Shown here in pieces: positions 14,647-23,161 of a stretch of DNA of 40,282 bases. Made by a program: the position numbers and the translations under genes. The DNA is from Spirochaetales bacterium (lineage in GTDB: Bacteria; Spirochaetota; Spirochaetia; Sphaerochaetales; Sphaerochaetaceae). The notes under the pieces are model-generated. The model did not search any database. It was given only the letters and a program-made list of their open reading frames with translations, and was not told the origin of the DNA. The stretch is from assembly GCA_003247345.1 (NCBI GenBank), contig QJZS01000114.1, positions 1-40,282 of the forward strand. Reading direction: 5' to 3'. Position 1 is the first letter of the stretch. The number at the start of each line of letters is the position of its first letter.

Positions 14647-15912
14647 ATGAAGAAGAAATTGTTAGTGGTAGCACTGATCACTGTTTTGGCTACCGGGATG
14701 CTCTTTGCACAGGGCACAAAGGAGCAGGCTGGCTCGCAAGGCCCGCTTGAGATCACATTCTGGTCTTTGTTCACTGGTGGAGATGGAGAGTTCTTTGATG
14801 CAATGGTAAAGGAATTCAACGCTTCTCAGGATCAAATCGTCATGAAGAATGACATGGTGAAATTTGATAACTATTATACCAAACTCACCACTGCCCTCGC
14901 AGCAAAAACAGCTCCTGATGTTGTTGTCATACACCAAGGGAACTTGCTGAACTACGTACCAAGCGGCTCACTTTTGCCACTGGATTCGTATTTTGATGCA
15001 GCTACCTTGAATGATTTCCAAGCTGCTCCACTCGATGCATGCAAATTTGATGGCAAGCTCTATTCCATCCCATTCGATGTACATCCAATCGTAATGTATT
15101 ACAACAAGGACTTGATGGCTGCTGCTGGTATCACGAAAGTACCGCAATCAGCACAAGAGATCATTGATGCATCATTGGCCGTCAAAAAAGCTACAGGGAA
15201 ATGGGGAACTGCCATAGACAACACAACCGGTGTTTATAAGGCATATACGCTGACCCGTATGTTCATTTCCATGTTGGCTCAGCAGGGTGGAAGTCTTCTT
15301 ACCGATGATGCTTCAGCACCAAACTTCAACAATGCTTATGGAGAAAAGGCTTTGGTATGGATGCAGGATCTTGTACATAAATACCAAGTCAATCCAACCG
15401 AATTGGATTACGATGCCGCAATGAACACCTTCAAACTTGGTGATGCAGCATTCTATTTCAATGGAGTATGGGCAACAGGAACCCTTGAACAGCAGGCAGG
15501 TCTGAATTTTGGAGCAGCTCCACTTCCTCCTATCATGGGCGGACAGGCAGCTTGGGCAGGTTCACATACCTTGGCAATTCCAGTACAGAAAAACCAGGAT
15601 CCAGCTCGTGTAGAAGCGGCAGTAACATTCATTAAATGGATGACCAGCCATGGCGAAATGTGGGCAAAAGCAGGCCATATTCCAACCAGAAAGAGTGTAG
15701 CTCAGAAGGATGCGATGAAGGCATTGCCATATCGTGCAGATTATGCAGCCGCAGCAGCATTCGCATTGCCGACTCCTCGCACCCCGGCTTGGGAAGAGAT
15801 TTACGGAACACTAAGCGACAAGCTTGAATATGCCGTAACTAAGAACCAGAATCCAAAGGCTGCACTTGCAGATATGGATAAGACTGTCAGGGATATCATT
15901 GCTTCGTACTAG
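14647..15912 (+). CDS. Extracellular solute-binding protein of a carbohydrate ABC importer (family 1)
   Basis: This is a 421-residue secreted binding protein of the MalE-like family 1. A signal peptide (MKKKLLVVALITVLATG) is followed by GMLFAQGTKEQ, cleavage probably near AQG. Mature landmarks include EITFWSLFTGGDGEFFDAMVKEFN, APDVVVIHQGNLLNY, IPFDVHPIVMYYNKDLMAAAG and, late, AAVTFIKWMTSHGEMWAKAGHIPTRK, all typical of oligosaccharide-binding proteins. ATG 14647 has AAGGAGG upstream; the ORF-track start at 14623 lacks a site. It works with the two permeases that follow. An 8-bp GC-rich hairpin separates it from them, so it should be the most abundant product. The ligand is unknown, presumably an oligosaccharide given the downstream hydrolase. 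Confidence 0.92.
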   Translation: MKKKLLVVALITVLATGMLFAQGTKEQAGSQGPLEITFWSLFTGGDGEFFDAMVKEFNASQDQIVMKNDMVKFDNYYTKLTTALAAKTAPDVVVIHQGNLLNYVPSGSLLPLDSYFDAATLNDFQAAPLDACKFDGKLYSIPFDVHPIVMYYNKDLMAAAGITKVPQSAQEIIDASLAVKKATGKWGTAIDNTTGVYKAYTLTRMFISMLAQQGGSLLTDDASAPNFNNAYGEKALVWMQDLVHKYQVNPTELDYDAAMNTFKLGDAAFYFNGVWATGTLEQQAGLNFGAAPLPPIMGGQAAWAGSHTLAIPVQKNQDPARVEAAVTFIKWMTSHGEMWAKAGHIPTRKSVAQKDAMKALPYRADYAAAAAFALPTPRTPAWEEIYGTLSDKLEYAVTKNQNPKAALADMDKTVRDIIASY

Positions 15913-15925
15913 AACCAATGCATTC

Positions 15926-15954
15926 GATTACCCCCCTCGCAGGAGGGGGGAATC
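15926..15954 (+). other. Intercistronic hairpin between binding-protein and permease genes
   Basis: CCCCCCTC and GAGGGGGG form a perfect 8-bp stem with a GCAG loop, extended by GATT/AATC after a bulged A. Only a weak T-run follows. Such hairpins typically protect binding-protein mRNA and lower expression of the permeases behind it. Confidence 0.75.
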
Positions 15955-15971
15955 TCTTTGGAGGGCTACCA

Positions 15972-16841
15972 ATGATACCAGGCAATAAAGATACTCGGGA
16001 CGGTATTGTTTTTTCCATTCCCTTTCTTTTCGTCTATCTCGCTTTTATGATCTATCCTCTTTTGTCTGGGCTTTATATTAGCTTTTTCAAATGGGATATC
16101 CTCTCGTCTGCAAATTTCATCGGCTTTACCAATTACAAAACACTTTTCACCGATGAGAAATTTTATACTTCACTTTGGCACACATTCGAGTTTGTTTTAA
16201 TGACAACTCCTACCCTTTTGGTAGTAGGATTTTTGATGGCCCTTGCAGTAACAGGGACATCCCCTTACAAAGGAATTTTAGAAAATATCTTTTTCTTTCC
16301 CTATATATTCTCAATGACGGTAGTCAGTACGTTATGGGCTTGGTTGATGCAAAAAGACTGGGGCGTTTTCAATCAGGCTTTGATGCACATCAATCTACAA
16401 CCCGTAAGTTGGCTGACCAATGAAAATCTTGCCATGTGGTCAGTAGGCCTCACCACACTATGGTGGACCGCCGGTTTCAATATGGTACTCTTTAGTGCCG
16501 GCATCAAACAGATACCTAAGGAAGTGTATGAGTCTGCCGCCATCGATGGGGCAACATATTTGCAAAGTGTCCGCCATATTACCATTCCCTTGGTTCGTTC
16601 CACGACGGTGCTCTGCCTGATATTACAAATCATTGCTTCTTTCAATGTCTTCGGCCAAGTATATGTTATGACCGGAGGGGGTCCCCATGGGACAACCAGG
16701 GTACTGGTTCAATATATCTACGAAACAGGATTCAGATATTACAAGATGGGATATAGCGCAGCAATGAGTTATATACTCTTCCTCATCATACTGGGAGTCA
16801 GCGTCCTCCAATACGCATTGCTGGGGAGGAAAGATCAATGA
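15972..16841 (+). CDS. Sugar ABC transporter permease, MalF/UgpA type
   Basis: This is a 289-residue permease of the binding-protein-dependent transport family with about six transmembrane segments. The cytoplasmic EAA loop that contacts the ATPase is seen as YESAAIDGATYLQSVRHITIPLVR. An early hydrophobic helix (FSIPFLFVYLAFMIYPLLSGLYISFFKW) is typical of MalF/UgpA partners. The ATG at 15972 follows TTGGAGGG, and this decides the start against the ORF-track one at 15918. The last four bases overlap the next permease (ATGA). It should pair with that protein and with an ATPase encoded elsewhere, since none is present in this cluster. Confidence 0.93.
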   Translation: MIPGNKDTRDGIVFSIPFLFVYLAFMIYPLLSGLYISFFKWDILSSANFIGFTNYKTLFTDEKFYTSLWHTFEFVLMTTPTLLVVGFLMALAVTGTSPYKGILENIFFFPYIFSMTVVSTLWAWLMQKDWGVFNQALMHINLQPVSWLTNENLAMWSVGLTTLWWTAGFNMVLFSAGIKQIPKEVYESAAIDGATYLQSVRHITIPLVRSTTVLCLILQIIASFNVFGQVYVMTGGGPHGTTRVLVQYIYETGFRYYKMGYSAAMSYILFLIILGVSVLQYALLGRKDQ

Positions 16842-17659
16842 GACACAACCCTAAAAAGATACTACTCCGAATATTTGAACTCTTGATTATTTTCATTTGG
16901 GTGTTTCCATTGATCTGGATGGTTATTACGAGCCTCAAGCTTGAACAAGATGTCATTACTAAGACATTTACATTCTGGCCTAGAAATCCAACGTTCGCCA
17001 ATTATACGAAAGCTTTTACATCCACCTACATACTGAACTGGATGGGAAACTCTTTCATTGTCTCCCTTGGTGCAATGCTCATCACCTTGGTCGTCGATGC
17101 TCCGATTGCGTATGCATTTGCGAAGATTAAGTTTCGTGGTCGCAATGTACTGTTCTGGGCGGTTATGGGGGGCATGATGGTCCCCTTCCAGGTCCTCATC
17201 GTTCCTTTGTATCTGCAATTCAATTCCTATGGCATGATCAACACGCTCGCCGCCGCATTGCTGCCCCGTGTAGCCCTTCCTATTGGCATTTTCATCCTGA
17301 AGCAGTTTTACGAAGGAATCCCTATCGACCTAGAAGAAGCAGCCTTTATTGATGGATCTTCCCGATACCGTATTTTTTCGAAAATCATACTGCCCTTGGG
17401 GCAATCTGCAATGGCTACGGTAATTATTCTCTCCTTCATCAATGCTTGGAACGATTTTCTTTGGCCCTTGATTGTCATCAATGATACTATCAAATACACG
17501 ATAACCGTCGGTATCGCCAATTTCCAAGGAACCCATGGGACCCAGTATTCATTGATCATGGCAGGAGCTGCGGTCGCCTCTATCCCCCAAATCCTTTTCT
17601 ATATTTTCTTCAGGAAGAAGATTATCGCTGGAATTGCTACAAGTGGCTTGAAAGGATAG
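16838..17659 (+). CDS. Sugar ABC transporter permease, MalG/UgpE type
   Basis: This is a 273-residue permease with about six membrane segments. The EAA loop reads LEEAAFIDGSSRYRIFSKIILPLGQSA, and the C terminus ends GIATSGLKG, as in MalG/UgpE-type subunits. The start overlaps the stop of the previous gene by four bases and has GGGGAGG upstream, so the two permeases are translationally coupled. Together they form the heterodimeric channel for the ligand of the family-1 binding protein. The shared ATPase is presumably an MsmK/UgpC-like protein at another locus. Confidence 0.93.
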   Translation: MRHNPKKILLRIFELLIIFIWVFPLIWMVITSLKLEQDVITKTFTFWPRNPTFANYTKAFTSTYILNWMGNSFIVSLGAMLITLVVDAPIAYAFAKIKFRGRNVLFWAVMGGMMVPFQVLIVPLYLQFNSYGMINTLAAALLPRVALPIGIFILKQFYEGIPIDLEEAAFIDGSSRYRIFSKIILPLGQSAMATVIILSFINAWNDFLWPLIVINDTIKYTITVGIANFQGTHGTQYSLIMAGAAVASIPQILFYIFFRKKIIAGIATSGLKG

Positions 17660-17663
17660 TACT

Positions 17664-19712
17664 ATGGTTTGTTCTCAATATTCTGCGCATGAAGTCGAAA
17701 TACAACATAAAAGCGCTCGTTATCTGCTTGCCTATACCCTATCCTATGAGGGTAAAAGGCAAACACCTATAAGTTTCTCAATTAACAGATCACACATAAC
17801 TGCTGACTTTGGTGTGTATGGATCGATCAAGGATAGTATTTCAGAGCACGAGGCTTTGCTTATCCTGAAAAGAACGTGGAATCTAACAATCGAGGGACAC
17901 TATCGACTTCAAGCTGCTTTCAGTTATAACGATGCAGATCGAGAGAATGAACTTTTCATCCCAGCTGTATGGTATCGGAATAATTCTAATGGGAAAGGGG
18001 TGTTTCCCAGTGCAGAACGCGCATCGGCTTGGTCCTTCCTTGAAACAAGAATGAGTATCCCCAGTTGTGCTCAACTATCAAATGGAAATCGCGTATTTAC
18101 CTGTGCAACAGAGCCTTCCAAAGAAGCAAGATTTCTTTCCTCCGTTACAGCAGACCGACACGGCCTTATTATTGCAATCCCAGGAAGCGAATGGCCTTAC
18201 AGCTATCGGGGAAAGCAATCCCTTGTAGATATGAAAGGCACCGAAATGCCTACTCTTCAGGTATCAGGCAGTGGACTCTCCTATACCAGAACCTTTTATC
18301 TTGCCAACCAAGAAAATGCCGACCCCTTACATGCCTTCAATGCATTTGTATCTTCCCTTCCAAAAACAAAAGACAAATCAACAGAGAAAAAACTGTCTTG
18401 GAATCTCTGGATGGAATACAAACTCACCCGCTTGATCAATCTTATTCGGACTGACTCAAACGGACTTGGCTACCTAGCTATGGGAGAAGGAAATAAGGAG
18501 GTACAGAATGTCTACCAATTTACCTCCGCATCATTTTTAGTAAAAAGTCTTCAAGGAGCCTATGAACTGGCAAAATACACTGCTTATACTCCCACCTTAT
18601 CTTGCCTAAAAGAAGCCAAACAATCTCTAGCATTGCGCTTCTCTCTTCCAGATGATGCTATGTTGCTTGCCAATGTGGCAAAGAGAATCGCTGACTTTTT
18701 CTTGCAAGCCGAACGGGACCAAGGAATCTTCCAAGATAATTACGATCTCCAAAATGACATTTGGGGAGGCTATCTCGGAATTGGAGAGCATCCAGAATTC
18801 CAATATATGGTAAACAGTAGGTGCAATGGGGAGGCAATGAAACAATATGTACAACTCGCATTGAAGCTTAGACATCTTGGCTTCGAAAGCAAACAGTACA
18901 TCAGCCTTTCCAGACGGGTAGCTCGTTTTTATTGCGAGGCGCAACTCTCATCTGGATCGTTCGGTCGATGGTGGACCGAAAAGGGAAAGCCTGGGGATAC
19001 TCAAGGTACCAACGGAGCATACATAGGGTCTTTCTTTGCCACACTTATTCCTTTGCTCAATGATGACGATCCTCTGAAAAATGATATGCTCAGTGCAATC
19101 CACAAAGCATACTCCTTCTATGCAGAGCTTGCTTTTGAAGGAAATTTCTATGGAGATACCTTGGATGCCGACTCATGCGACAAAGAAGCAGGAGTCGCAC
19201 TCTTGGCCTTTTTCCTTGATGTATATGAACTGGAGCATGACAAAAGGAATCTGGAGAGTGCTCAGCTTGCTGCCCAATTCATCGTACAGTGGATTTGGCA
19301 ACAGGATTCTTTCCTACCACCGGAAAGCCCACTGGGACGACTTGGTTTTTCCACGAAAGGAATGACATCAGTATCTGTGGCTCATCATCATCTCGATTTC
19401 TACGGTATGGCCATTGCCTATGAATTCTACCGTTATGCTCAATTTGCAAAAGATGCATTCTATGAAGAACAAGCTTCCATACTGATAGAAGCTTGCAGAC
19501 AACTTGTGGGGACAGAAGAAAATCTAAATGGGCGACCAAAGACCTTCATTGGATGGCAACCAGAGCAACTCAACCATACAACTTGGGAATATTTCAATCG
19601 TCCCCAATTGATGAATGGCCATTTCGATATTGATATTGCATGGGTGACCGTGCTCACACTTGGTTCTTACCAAATGATACAAGAACGATTTCCAAACAAA
19701 CTGGAGAAATAA
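17664..19712 (+). CDS. Unassigned alpha-toroid protein, probable cytoplasmic glycoside hydrolase or lyase
   Basis: This is a 682-residue protein with no signal peptide or membrane segment. I cannot assign it to a family. Residues 1-230 look beta-rich. From about 245 onward it has repeated helix pairs with conserved-looking aromatic and acidic loops (DNYDLQNDIWGGYLGIG, GSFGRWWTEKGKPGDTQGTNGAYIG, SVAHHHLDFYGMAIAYEF, FIGWQPEQLNHTTWEYFNRP). That layout matches beta-sandwich plus (alpha/alpha)6-barrel glycosidases and polysaccharide lyases. It starts four bases after the permease stop with AAAGGA upstream, so it belongs to the importer operon and should process the imported oligosaccharide in the cytoplasm. 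Catalytic acids cannot be named securely. It is followed four bases later by a phosphodiesterase-fold gene. Confidence 0.7.
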   Translation: MVCSQYSAHEVEIQHKSARYLLAYTLSYEGKRQTPISFSINRSHITADFGVYGSIKDSISEHEALLILKRTWNLTIEGHYRLQAAFSYNDADRENELFIPAVWYRNNSNGKGVFPSAERASAWSFLETRMSIPSCAQLSNGNRVFTCATEPSKEARFLSSVTADRHGLIIAIPGSEWPYSYRGKQSLVDMKGTEMPTLQVSGSGLSYTRTFYLANQENADPLHAFNAFVSSLPKTKDKSTEKKLSWNLWMEYKLTRLINLIRTDSNGLGYLAMGEGNKEVQNVYQFTSASFLVKSLQGAYELAKYTAYTPTLSCLKEAKQSLALRFSLPDDAMLLANVAKRIADFFLQAERDQGIFQDNYDLQNDIWGGYLGIGEHPEFQYMVNSRCNGEAMKQYVQLALKLRHLGFESKQYISLSRRVARFYCEAQLSSGSFGRWWTEKGKPGDTQGTNGAYIGSFFATLIPLLNDDDPLKNDMLSAIHKAYSFYAELAFEGNFYGDTLDADSCDKEAGVALLAFFLDVYELEHDKRNLESAQLAAQFIVQWIWQQDSFLPPESPLGRLGFSTKGMTSVSVAHHHLDFYGMAIAYEFYRYAQFAKDAFYEEQASILIEACRQLVGTEENLNGRPKTFIGWQPEQLNHTTWEYFNRPQLMNGHFDIDIAWVTVLTLGSYQMIQERFPNKLEK

Positions 19713-19715
19713 TGT

Positions 19716-20465
19716 ATGCAGCGAATTAGTTTGATTTCCCTGAATCTGTGGAATACAGAGCATTGGGAACAAAGAGAGCAATGTATCGTATCATTTGTAC
19801 AAACGTATGATTCGGATATCTACTGTTTCCAGGAAGTAAGGCCAAAAAGCCTGAAATGCTTGGATGAAGCATTGCCTGCCTATATTAGAATAGAAGGAAC
19901 GGAGATTGGATGGACGAGAGAGAACAGCATCTATATAAAGAAAGATTTGTTTTCGGTTTTAAATTTTGGTCGTATTGATCTTCAAATGCCAGAACCTGAG
20001 CGTGGTGTATTTTGGGTAGAACTAGAAACAAAAGAAAAAGAACATTTCTTTGTTGCTACCATGCATCTCACACACCAACTGAACGCAGATGAAAAAAGAA
20101 CAGGAATTGGATACAGACATCACGAAGCTCATTTGGCTGCAAAGGCACTGAATGCATTGGTAATGGACACATCAACTATTATTTGCGGGGACTTTAATGA
20201 TCCAGTACATCCATCTCGGATTTTCCAAGAGGAAGCACATTTTCAGGATGTATTCACACTTCTTGGCATACCGGCGCCTATAACATTCCCTTGTCCGTTC
20301 CTTACGAATGAGACGTATCTTGTGGAAGCAATAGATAAGATTATGGTAAGAGGCGCAATCAAACCGATTATTGCTACAAGTCCCCATTACTTAGTCCCAG
20401 GACAAGTACTTTCAGATCATTGGCCGGTAGCAACAGTCATTCAGTTGTCATCTTCTATCAACTGA
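19716..20465 (+). CDS. Endonuclease/exonuclease/phosphatase (EEP) fold hydrolase
   Basis: This is a 249-residue cytoplasmic metal-dependent phosphoesterase. All EEP motifs appear in order: SLNLWN (metal-site Asn), CFQEVRP (metal-site Glu), ATMHLTH, IICGDFND (Asp/Asn pair), IDKIMVRG and the C-terminal SDHWPVATV with the catalytic Asp-His. The family includes DNase I, exonuclease III, sphingomyelinase and inositol-phosphate phosphatases. Lack of a signal peptide and location at the end of a sugar ABC operon argue against a secreted nuclease or sphingomyelinase. They suggest it acts on a phosphorylated or phosphodiester-linked part of the imported compound; this is inference. Its end overlaps the convergent GntR gene by eight bases. 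Confidence 0.85.
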   Translation: MQRISLISLNLWNTEHWEQREQCIVSFVQTYDSDIYCFQEVRPKSLKCLDEALPAYIRIEGTEIGWTRENSIYIKKDLFSVLNFGRIDLQMPEPERGVFWVELETKEKEHFFVATMHLTHQLNADEKRTGIGYRHHEAHLAAKALNALVMDTSTIICGDFNDPVHPSRIFQEEAHFQDVFTLLGIPAPITFPCPFLTNETYLVEAIDKIMVRGAIKPIIATSPHYLVPGQVLSDHWPVATVIQLSSSIN

Positions 20466-21135
20466 AATAGTTTGGATATTTTTCTCGAATGGTAATCTCA
20501 TCAATTTTGTAACGAGTAAGATGTTTTTCCATCAACTGTTCTGCCAACGTTACGTTTCTATCCTTGATAGCCTGTACGAGGTCTACATGGTCACTGATAA
20601 TCTTGATATCCTTCACCGCGTTCAAACTCATAGCTCTAACTCTGTCAAAATGGACTGACAAGCCATCAATCATCCAGCCATAGCACTGTACTTTGTTGGC
20701 AAGCTGGAATAACAATGCATGGAACTGGTTGTCCAGTTCAAGCAGTCTTTCGGGATTGGTATGTTCGATATAGAATTGTTGGAGCCTTATATTTTCTTCC
20801 AAATATGAAATATCAGGACGATTTTCAAGCGTACAAAGTAGCCTTACAATCTCACGTTCAAGAACCAAACGCATAAACCGTGATTCCTCTACCATATCAT
20901 AATCAATGAGCATGATCCGACTACCCTTTTGGGGTAGAATTTCTACAACGTTCACCCGGCTGAGTTCAATCAAAGCTTCCCGTACAGGGGTACGTGAAAT
21001 ACCCAATTGAGCTGCTATCTCATTCTCGCTGACCATACTTCCTGGTTCAAGATCAAGTGAAATAATATTGTCCTTCAGCTGACGAAAAGCATACTCGCGC
21101 GCTGTTTCTTTTGCCTGCCGAGGTTCTATATGCAT
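20458..21135 (-). CDS. GntR-family regulator, FCD (FadR C-terminal) type
   Basis: This is a 225-residue regulator. Residues 10-75 form the GntR winged helix (SENEIAAQLGISRTPVREALIELSRVNVVEILPQKGSRI). The C-terminal part is the all-helical FCD domain with the usual metal-binding residues: Asp and His in LELDNQFHALLF, His in SDHVDLV and His in EKHLTRY. Such domains commonly bind small organic acids. The ATG at 21135 is preceded by AGGAG, and a promoter (TTGTCT-16-TAAAAT) lies upstream. It follows the TRAP operon in the same direction, 137 bases after dctM, and is the natural candidate to control it. Its 3' end overlaps the convergent EEP gene by eight bases. Confidence 0.9.
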   Translation of the reverse strand: MHIEPRQAKETAREYAFRQLKDNIISLDLEPGSMVSENEIAAQLGISRTPVREALIELSRVNVVEILPQKGSRIMLIDYDMVEESRFMRLVLEREIVRLLCTLENRPDISYLEENIRLQQFYIEHTNPERLLELDNQFHALLFQLANKVQCYGWMIDGLSVHFDRVRAMSLNAVKDIKIISDHVDLVQAIKDRNVTLAEQLMEKHLTRYKIDEITIREKYPNYFS

Positions 21136-21163
21136 GATTTTCTCCTAATTTCTCTAAGAGCAT

Positions 21164-21191
21164 ATTTTAACATCTAATCTTCTTAAGACAA
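21164..21191 (-). promoter_or_regulatory. Promoter of the GntR gene
   Basis: Minus strand: TTGTCT (21186-21191), 16-bp spacer, TAAAAT (21164-21169). It gives the regulator its own transcript independent of the TRAP operon. Confidence 0.55.
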
Positions 21192-21237
21192 ACGTACATT
21201 TGAAGATGATTGTCTATCTATAAATTCATTAAATAAC

Positions 21238-21265
21238 TGCATGGGGAATGAAAATTCCCCATGCA
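21238..21265 (-). terminator. Strong hairpin after the TRAP operon
   Basis: TGCATGGGGAAT and ATTCCCCATGCA form a perfect 12-bp stem with a 4-base loop, between the TRAP large permease and gntR. The following bases on the minus strand (GTTATTTAATG) are only weakly U-rich. It may end the transporter transcript partially or protect its 3' end. Confidence 0.65.
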
Positions 21266-21272
21266 CAAAGTC

Positions 21273-22562
21273 TTACATTGCAGGCCCAAATATCAAATTT
21301 GGAATGAACAAACTGACCTGCGGGAAGAGTGTAATAATTGCAACTACTGCAAAAATAGCAATGAAGAACGGCATGGACTCCTTTGCAGTCTCCTCAGGAG
21401 AACACTCCATGATGGTAGATGTCGTATAAAGAGCAATACCAACAGGAGGCGTCATGATACCCATCGTGGTAACGGTCATCATGATGATACCGAAGTGGAC
21501 AGGATCAATACCCAAGGAAGTTACCACCGGCAACAAAATAGGGGTCAACAGCAAAGCAACAACTGTGGTCTCTACAAACATACCACTGATAGTCAACAAT
21601 GCGATAATGATCAGAAGCATCAGCAATGGGTTGCTGGTGATACTCATCAAACCCGAAGCAATTACCTGAGGTACGCGATCATATACGATTCCATACCCAA
21701 ATACACCGCTCATGGCAAGAATCAAAGTAACAACAGCGATATCCTTGGTACTATCCTTCAACGTCTTATAGAACACATCCCAAGTTAGTTCTTTGTAGAT
21801 AACCTTGCCTACAAAGATTGCATAGACTGCGGCAAAAGCTCCTGACTCTGAAGGAGTCATGATACCAAAGCGAATAAATACAATCAAAAGGACAGGGAAT
21901 AACAAAGCCCAAATACCATCTATCAATGCTTTGATGATCTCAGAGAATGATGCGTGCTCTTTCTTGTCCGGAAGATATTGTTTCCTTCTTGCACTAATAT
22001 CAACTGCAATCATCAAGGCAATCATCATCAAGAATCCTGGAACAAGCCCACCGGCAAACAGACGGCCGATAGAGACCTCACCGACAGAACCATAGATGAT
22101 AAGACCCATAGAAGGAGGAATCGTTGCTACGATAAGAGAGGAAAGACCGTTGATTGCAGCAGACCATCCCTTGGAATACCCTCTTTTCGTCATTTCAGGA
22201 CCCAAAATTCGTGATTCCATTGCAGCATCTGCATTAGCGGAACCTGATACACCACCCATCAAGGTAGAAAGGACACAGGAGATCTGTGCAATATTTCCAT
22301 GCATATGACCGGTCAAAACATCGGCAAGCTTCATCAAGCGCTTTGTAATACCGGTATTGTTCATCAAATTTCCTGCGAAGATGAACAAGGGAATTGCCAA
22401 CATGGTAAAAGACTGGGTTGTTGCCAGAACCTTCTGAACAACAATCGTATACGGAAGGCTATCTGTGGCCATGAAAAATGAAAGACCAGATATACCAATA
22501 GCGAATGCAACAGGCATACCCAACAATAACAAAACTGCAAAAACGATAGCTGCTACACCCAT
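21273..22562 (-). CDS. TRAP transporter large permease (DctM type)
   Basis: This is a 429-residue membrane protein with eleven to twelve predicted helices. It is the large, ion-coupled subunit of a tripartite ATP-independent periplasmic transporter. Landmarks are LLGMPVAFAIGISGL at the N terminus, AIPLFIFAGNLMNNTGITKRLMKLADVLTGHM, VSGSANADAAMES, IPPSMGLIIYGSVGEVSIGRLFAGGLVPG and, late, MMTVTTMGIMTPPVGIALYTTS, all characteristic of DctM. It starts one base after the small permease stop, with a G-rich ribosome site inside that gene, so the two are coupled. It would import an organic acid with sodium. The substrate is probably a carboxylate, from family knowledge only. Confidence 0.95.
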   Translation of the reverse strand: MGVAAIVFAVLLLLGMPVAFAIGISGLSFFMATDSLPYTIVVQKVLATTQSFTMLAIPLFIFAGNLMNNTGITKRLMKLADVLTGHMHGNIAQISCVLSTLMGGVSGSANADAAMESRILGPEMTKRGYSKGWSAAINGLSSLIVATIPPSMGLIIYGSVGEVSIGRLFAGGLVPGFLMMIALMIAVDISARRKQYLPDKKEHASFSEIIKALIDGIWALLFPVLLIVFIRFGIMTPSESGAFAAVYAIFVGKVIYKELTWDVFYKTLKDSTKDIAVVTLILAMSGVFGYGIVYDRVPQVIASGLMSITSNPLLMLLIIIALLTISGMFVETTVVALLLTPILLPVVTSLGIDPVHFGIIMMTVTTMGIMTPPVGIALYTTSTIMECSPEETAKESMPFFIAIFAVVAIITLFPQVSLFIPNLIFGPAM

Positions 22563-22563
22563 A

Positions 22564-23067
22564 CTATTTACCCCCCAGGCCTTGTTCCCAAGCTGAAGCT
22601 GGTTTCTTTATAATTTCAGAAAGTCGAATACCTGCTGAAATAATCATTAAGAATGCTCCGACAGGAACACTCATTGTTGCCCAAGAATAACTGATCGGTA
22701 GAACCTGGAACAAACGTTTCCAGTTCTGGATCAATAAAGGAATACCGAAGTACACCAAGACGGCAAGGAAAATGATAATCATAACAAAGAACACCAATTT
22801 CAGTGCTTTTTGTACTTTCCCAGGAAATTTATTTGCAATCAACTCAACACCAATTAGATCGGTATTACGTACTGCGATATCTCCGCCAATGAAAACTTGC
22901 CATGCAAATAATAACAGGGAGATGTCAACTGCCCAGTTCAAAGGATGTCCTACCGTACGTGCAATCGCAGAGGCAAAAACCAATACGGTGATTGCAACCA
23001 ATAAAAGATTTGCCACGAATTCTTCGAATTGACAAAACTTCTTATACCCTTTCTGTAAGATATTCAT
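22564..23067 (-). CDS. TRAP transporter small permease (DctQ type)
   Basis: This is a 167-residue membrane protein with four helices, the small permease of the TRAP system. The typical opening (GYKKFCQFEEFVANLLLVAITVLVFASAIAR) and middle (DISLLLFAWQVFIGGDIAVRNTDLIGVELI) are present. The start at 23067 is chosen because AAGGGAGA precedes it; the 23109 start extends into the upstream hairpin region. It is placed between the binding protein and DctM, the usual P-Q-M order. The gap before it holds two stem-loops likely to set the ratio of binding protein to permease. Confidence 0.92.
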   Translation of the reverse strand: MNILQKGYKKFCQFEEFVANLLLVAITVLVFASAIARTVGHPLNWAVDISLLLFAWQVFIGGDIAVRNTDLIGVELIANKFPGKVQKALKLVFFVMIIIFLAVLVYFGIPLLIQNWKRLFQVLPISYSWATMSVPVGAFLMIISAGIRLSEIIKKPASAWEQGLGGK

Positions 23068-23097
23068 ATATGAATCTCCCTTACGTAAAACATAAGT

Positions 23098-23130
23098 GTG
23101 GGATAGCACTGGACTTCCCGGCTATCCCAC
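23098..23130 (-). other. Intercistronic stem-loop between TRAP P and Q genes (10-bp stem)
   Basis: GTGGGATAGC and GCTATCCCAC pair perfectly around a 13-base loop. No U-run follows. It is probably a 3'-end-stabilising or attenuating hairpin for the binding-protein mRNA. Confidence 0.7.
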
Positions 23131-23140
23131 CTTGATTTGT

Positions 23141-23156
23141 GGGGGTAACTACCCCC
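23141..23156 (-). other. Second intercistronic stem-loop after the TRAP binding-protein gene
   Basis: GGGGGT and ACCCCC form a short GC-rich stem with a 4-base loop, five bases past the stop codon. Together with the 10-bp stem next to it, it forms a tandem hairpin block between dctP and dctQ. Confidence 0.6.
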
Positions 23157-23161
23157 TATTG

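Noticed and set aside
21261-21788. 175-codon plus-strand ORF rich in His, Gln and Asn
   Set aside because: Shadow of the TRAP large permease; the composition is typical of the reverse complement of membrane-protein codons.
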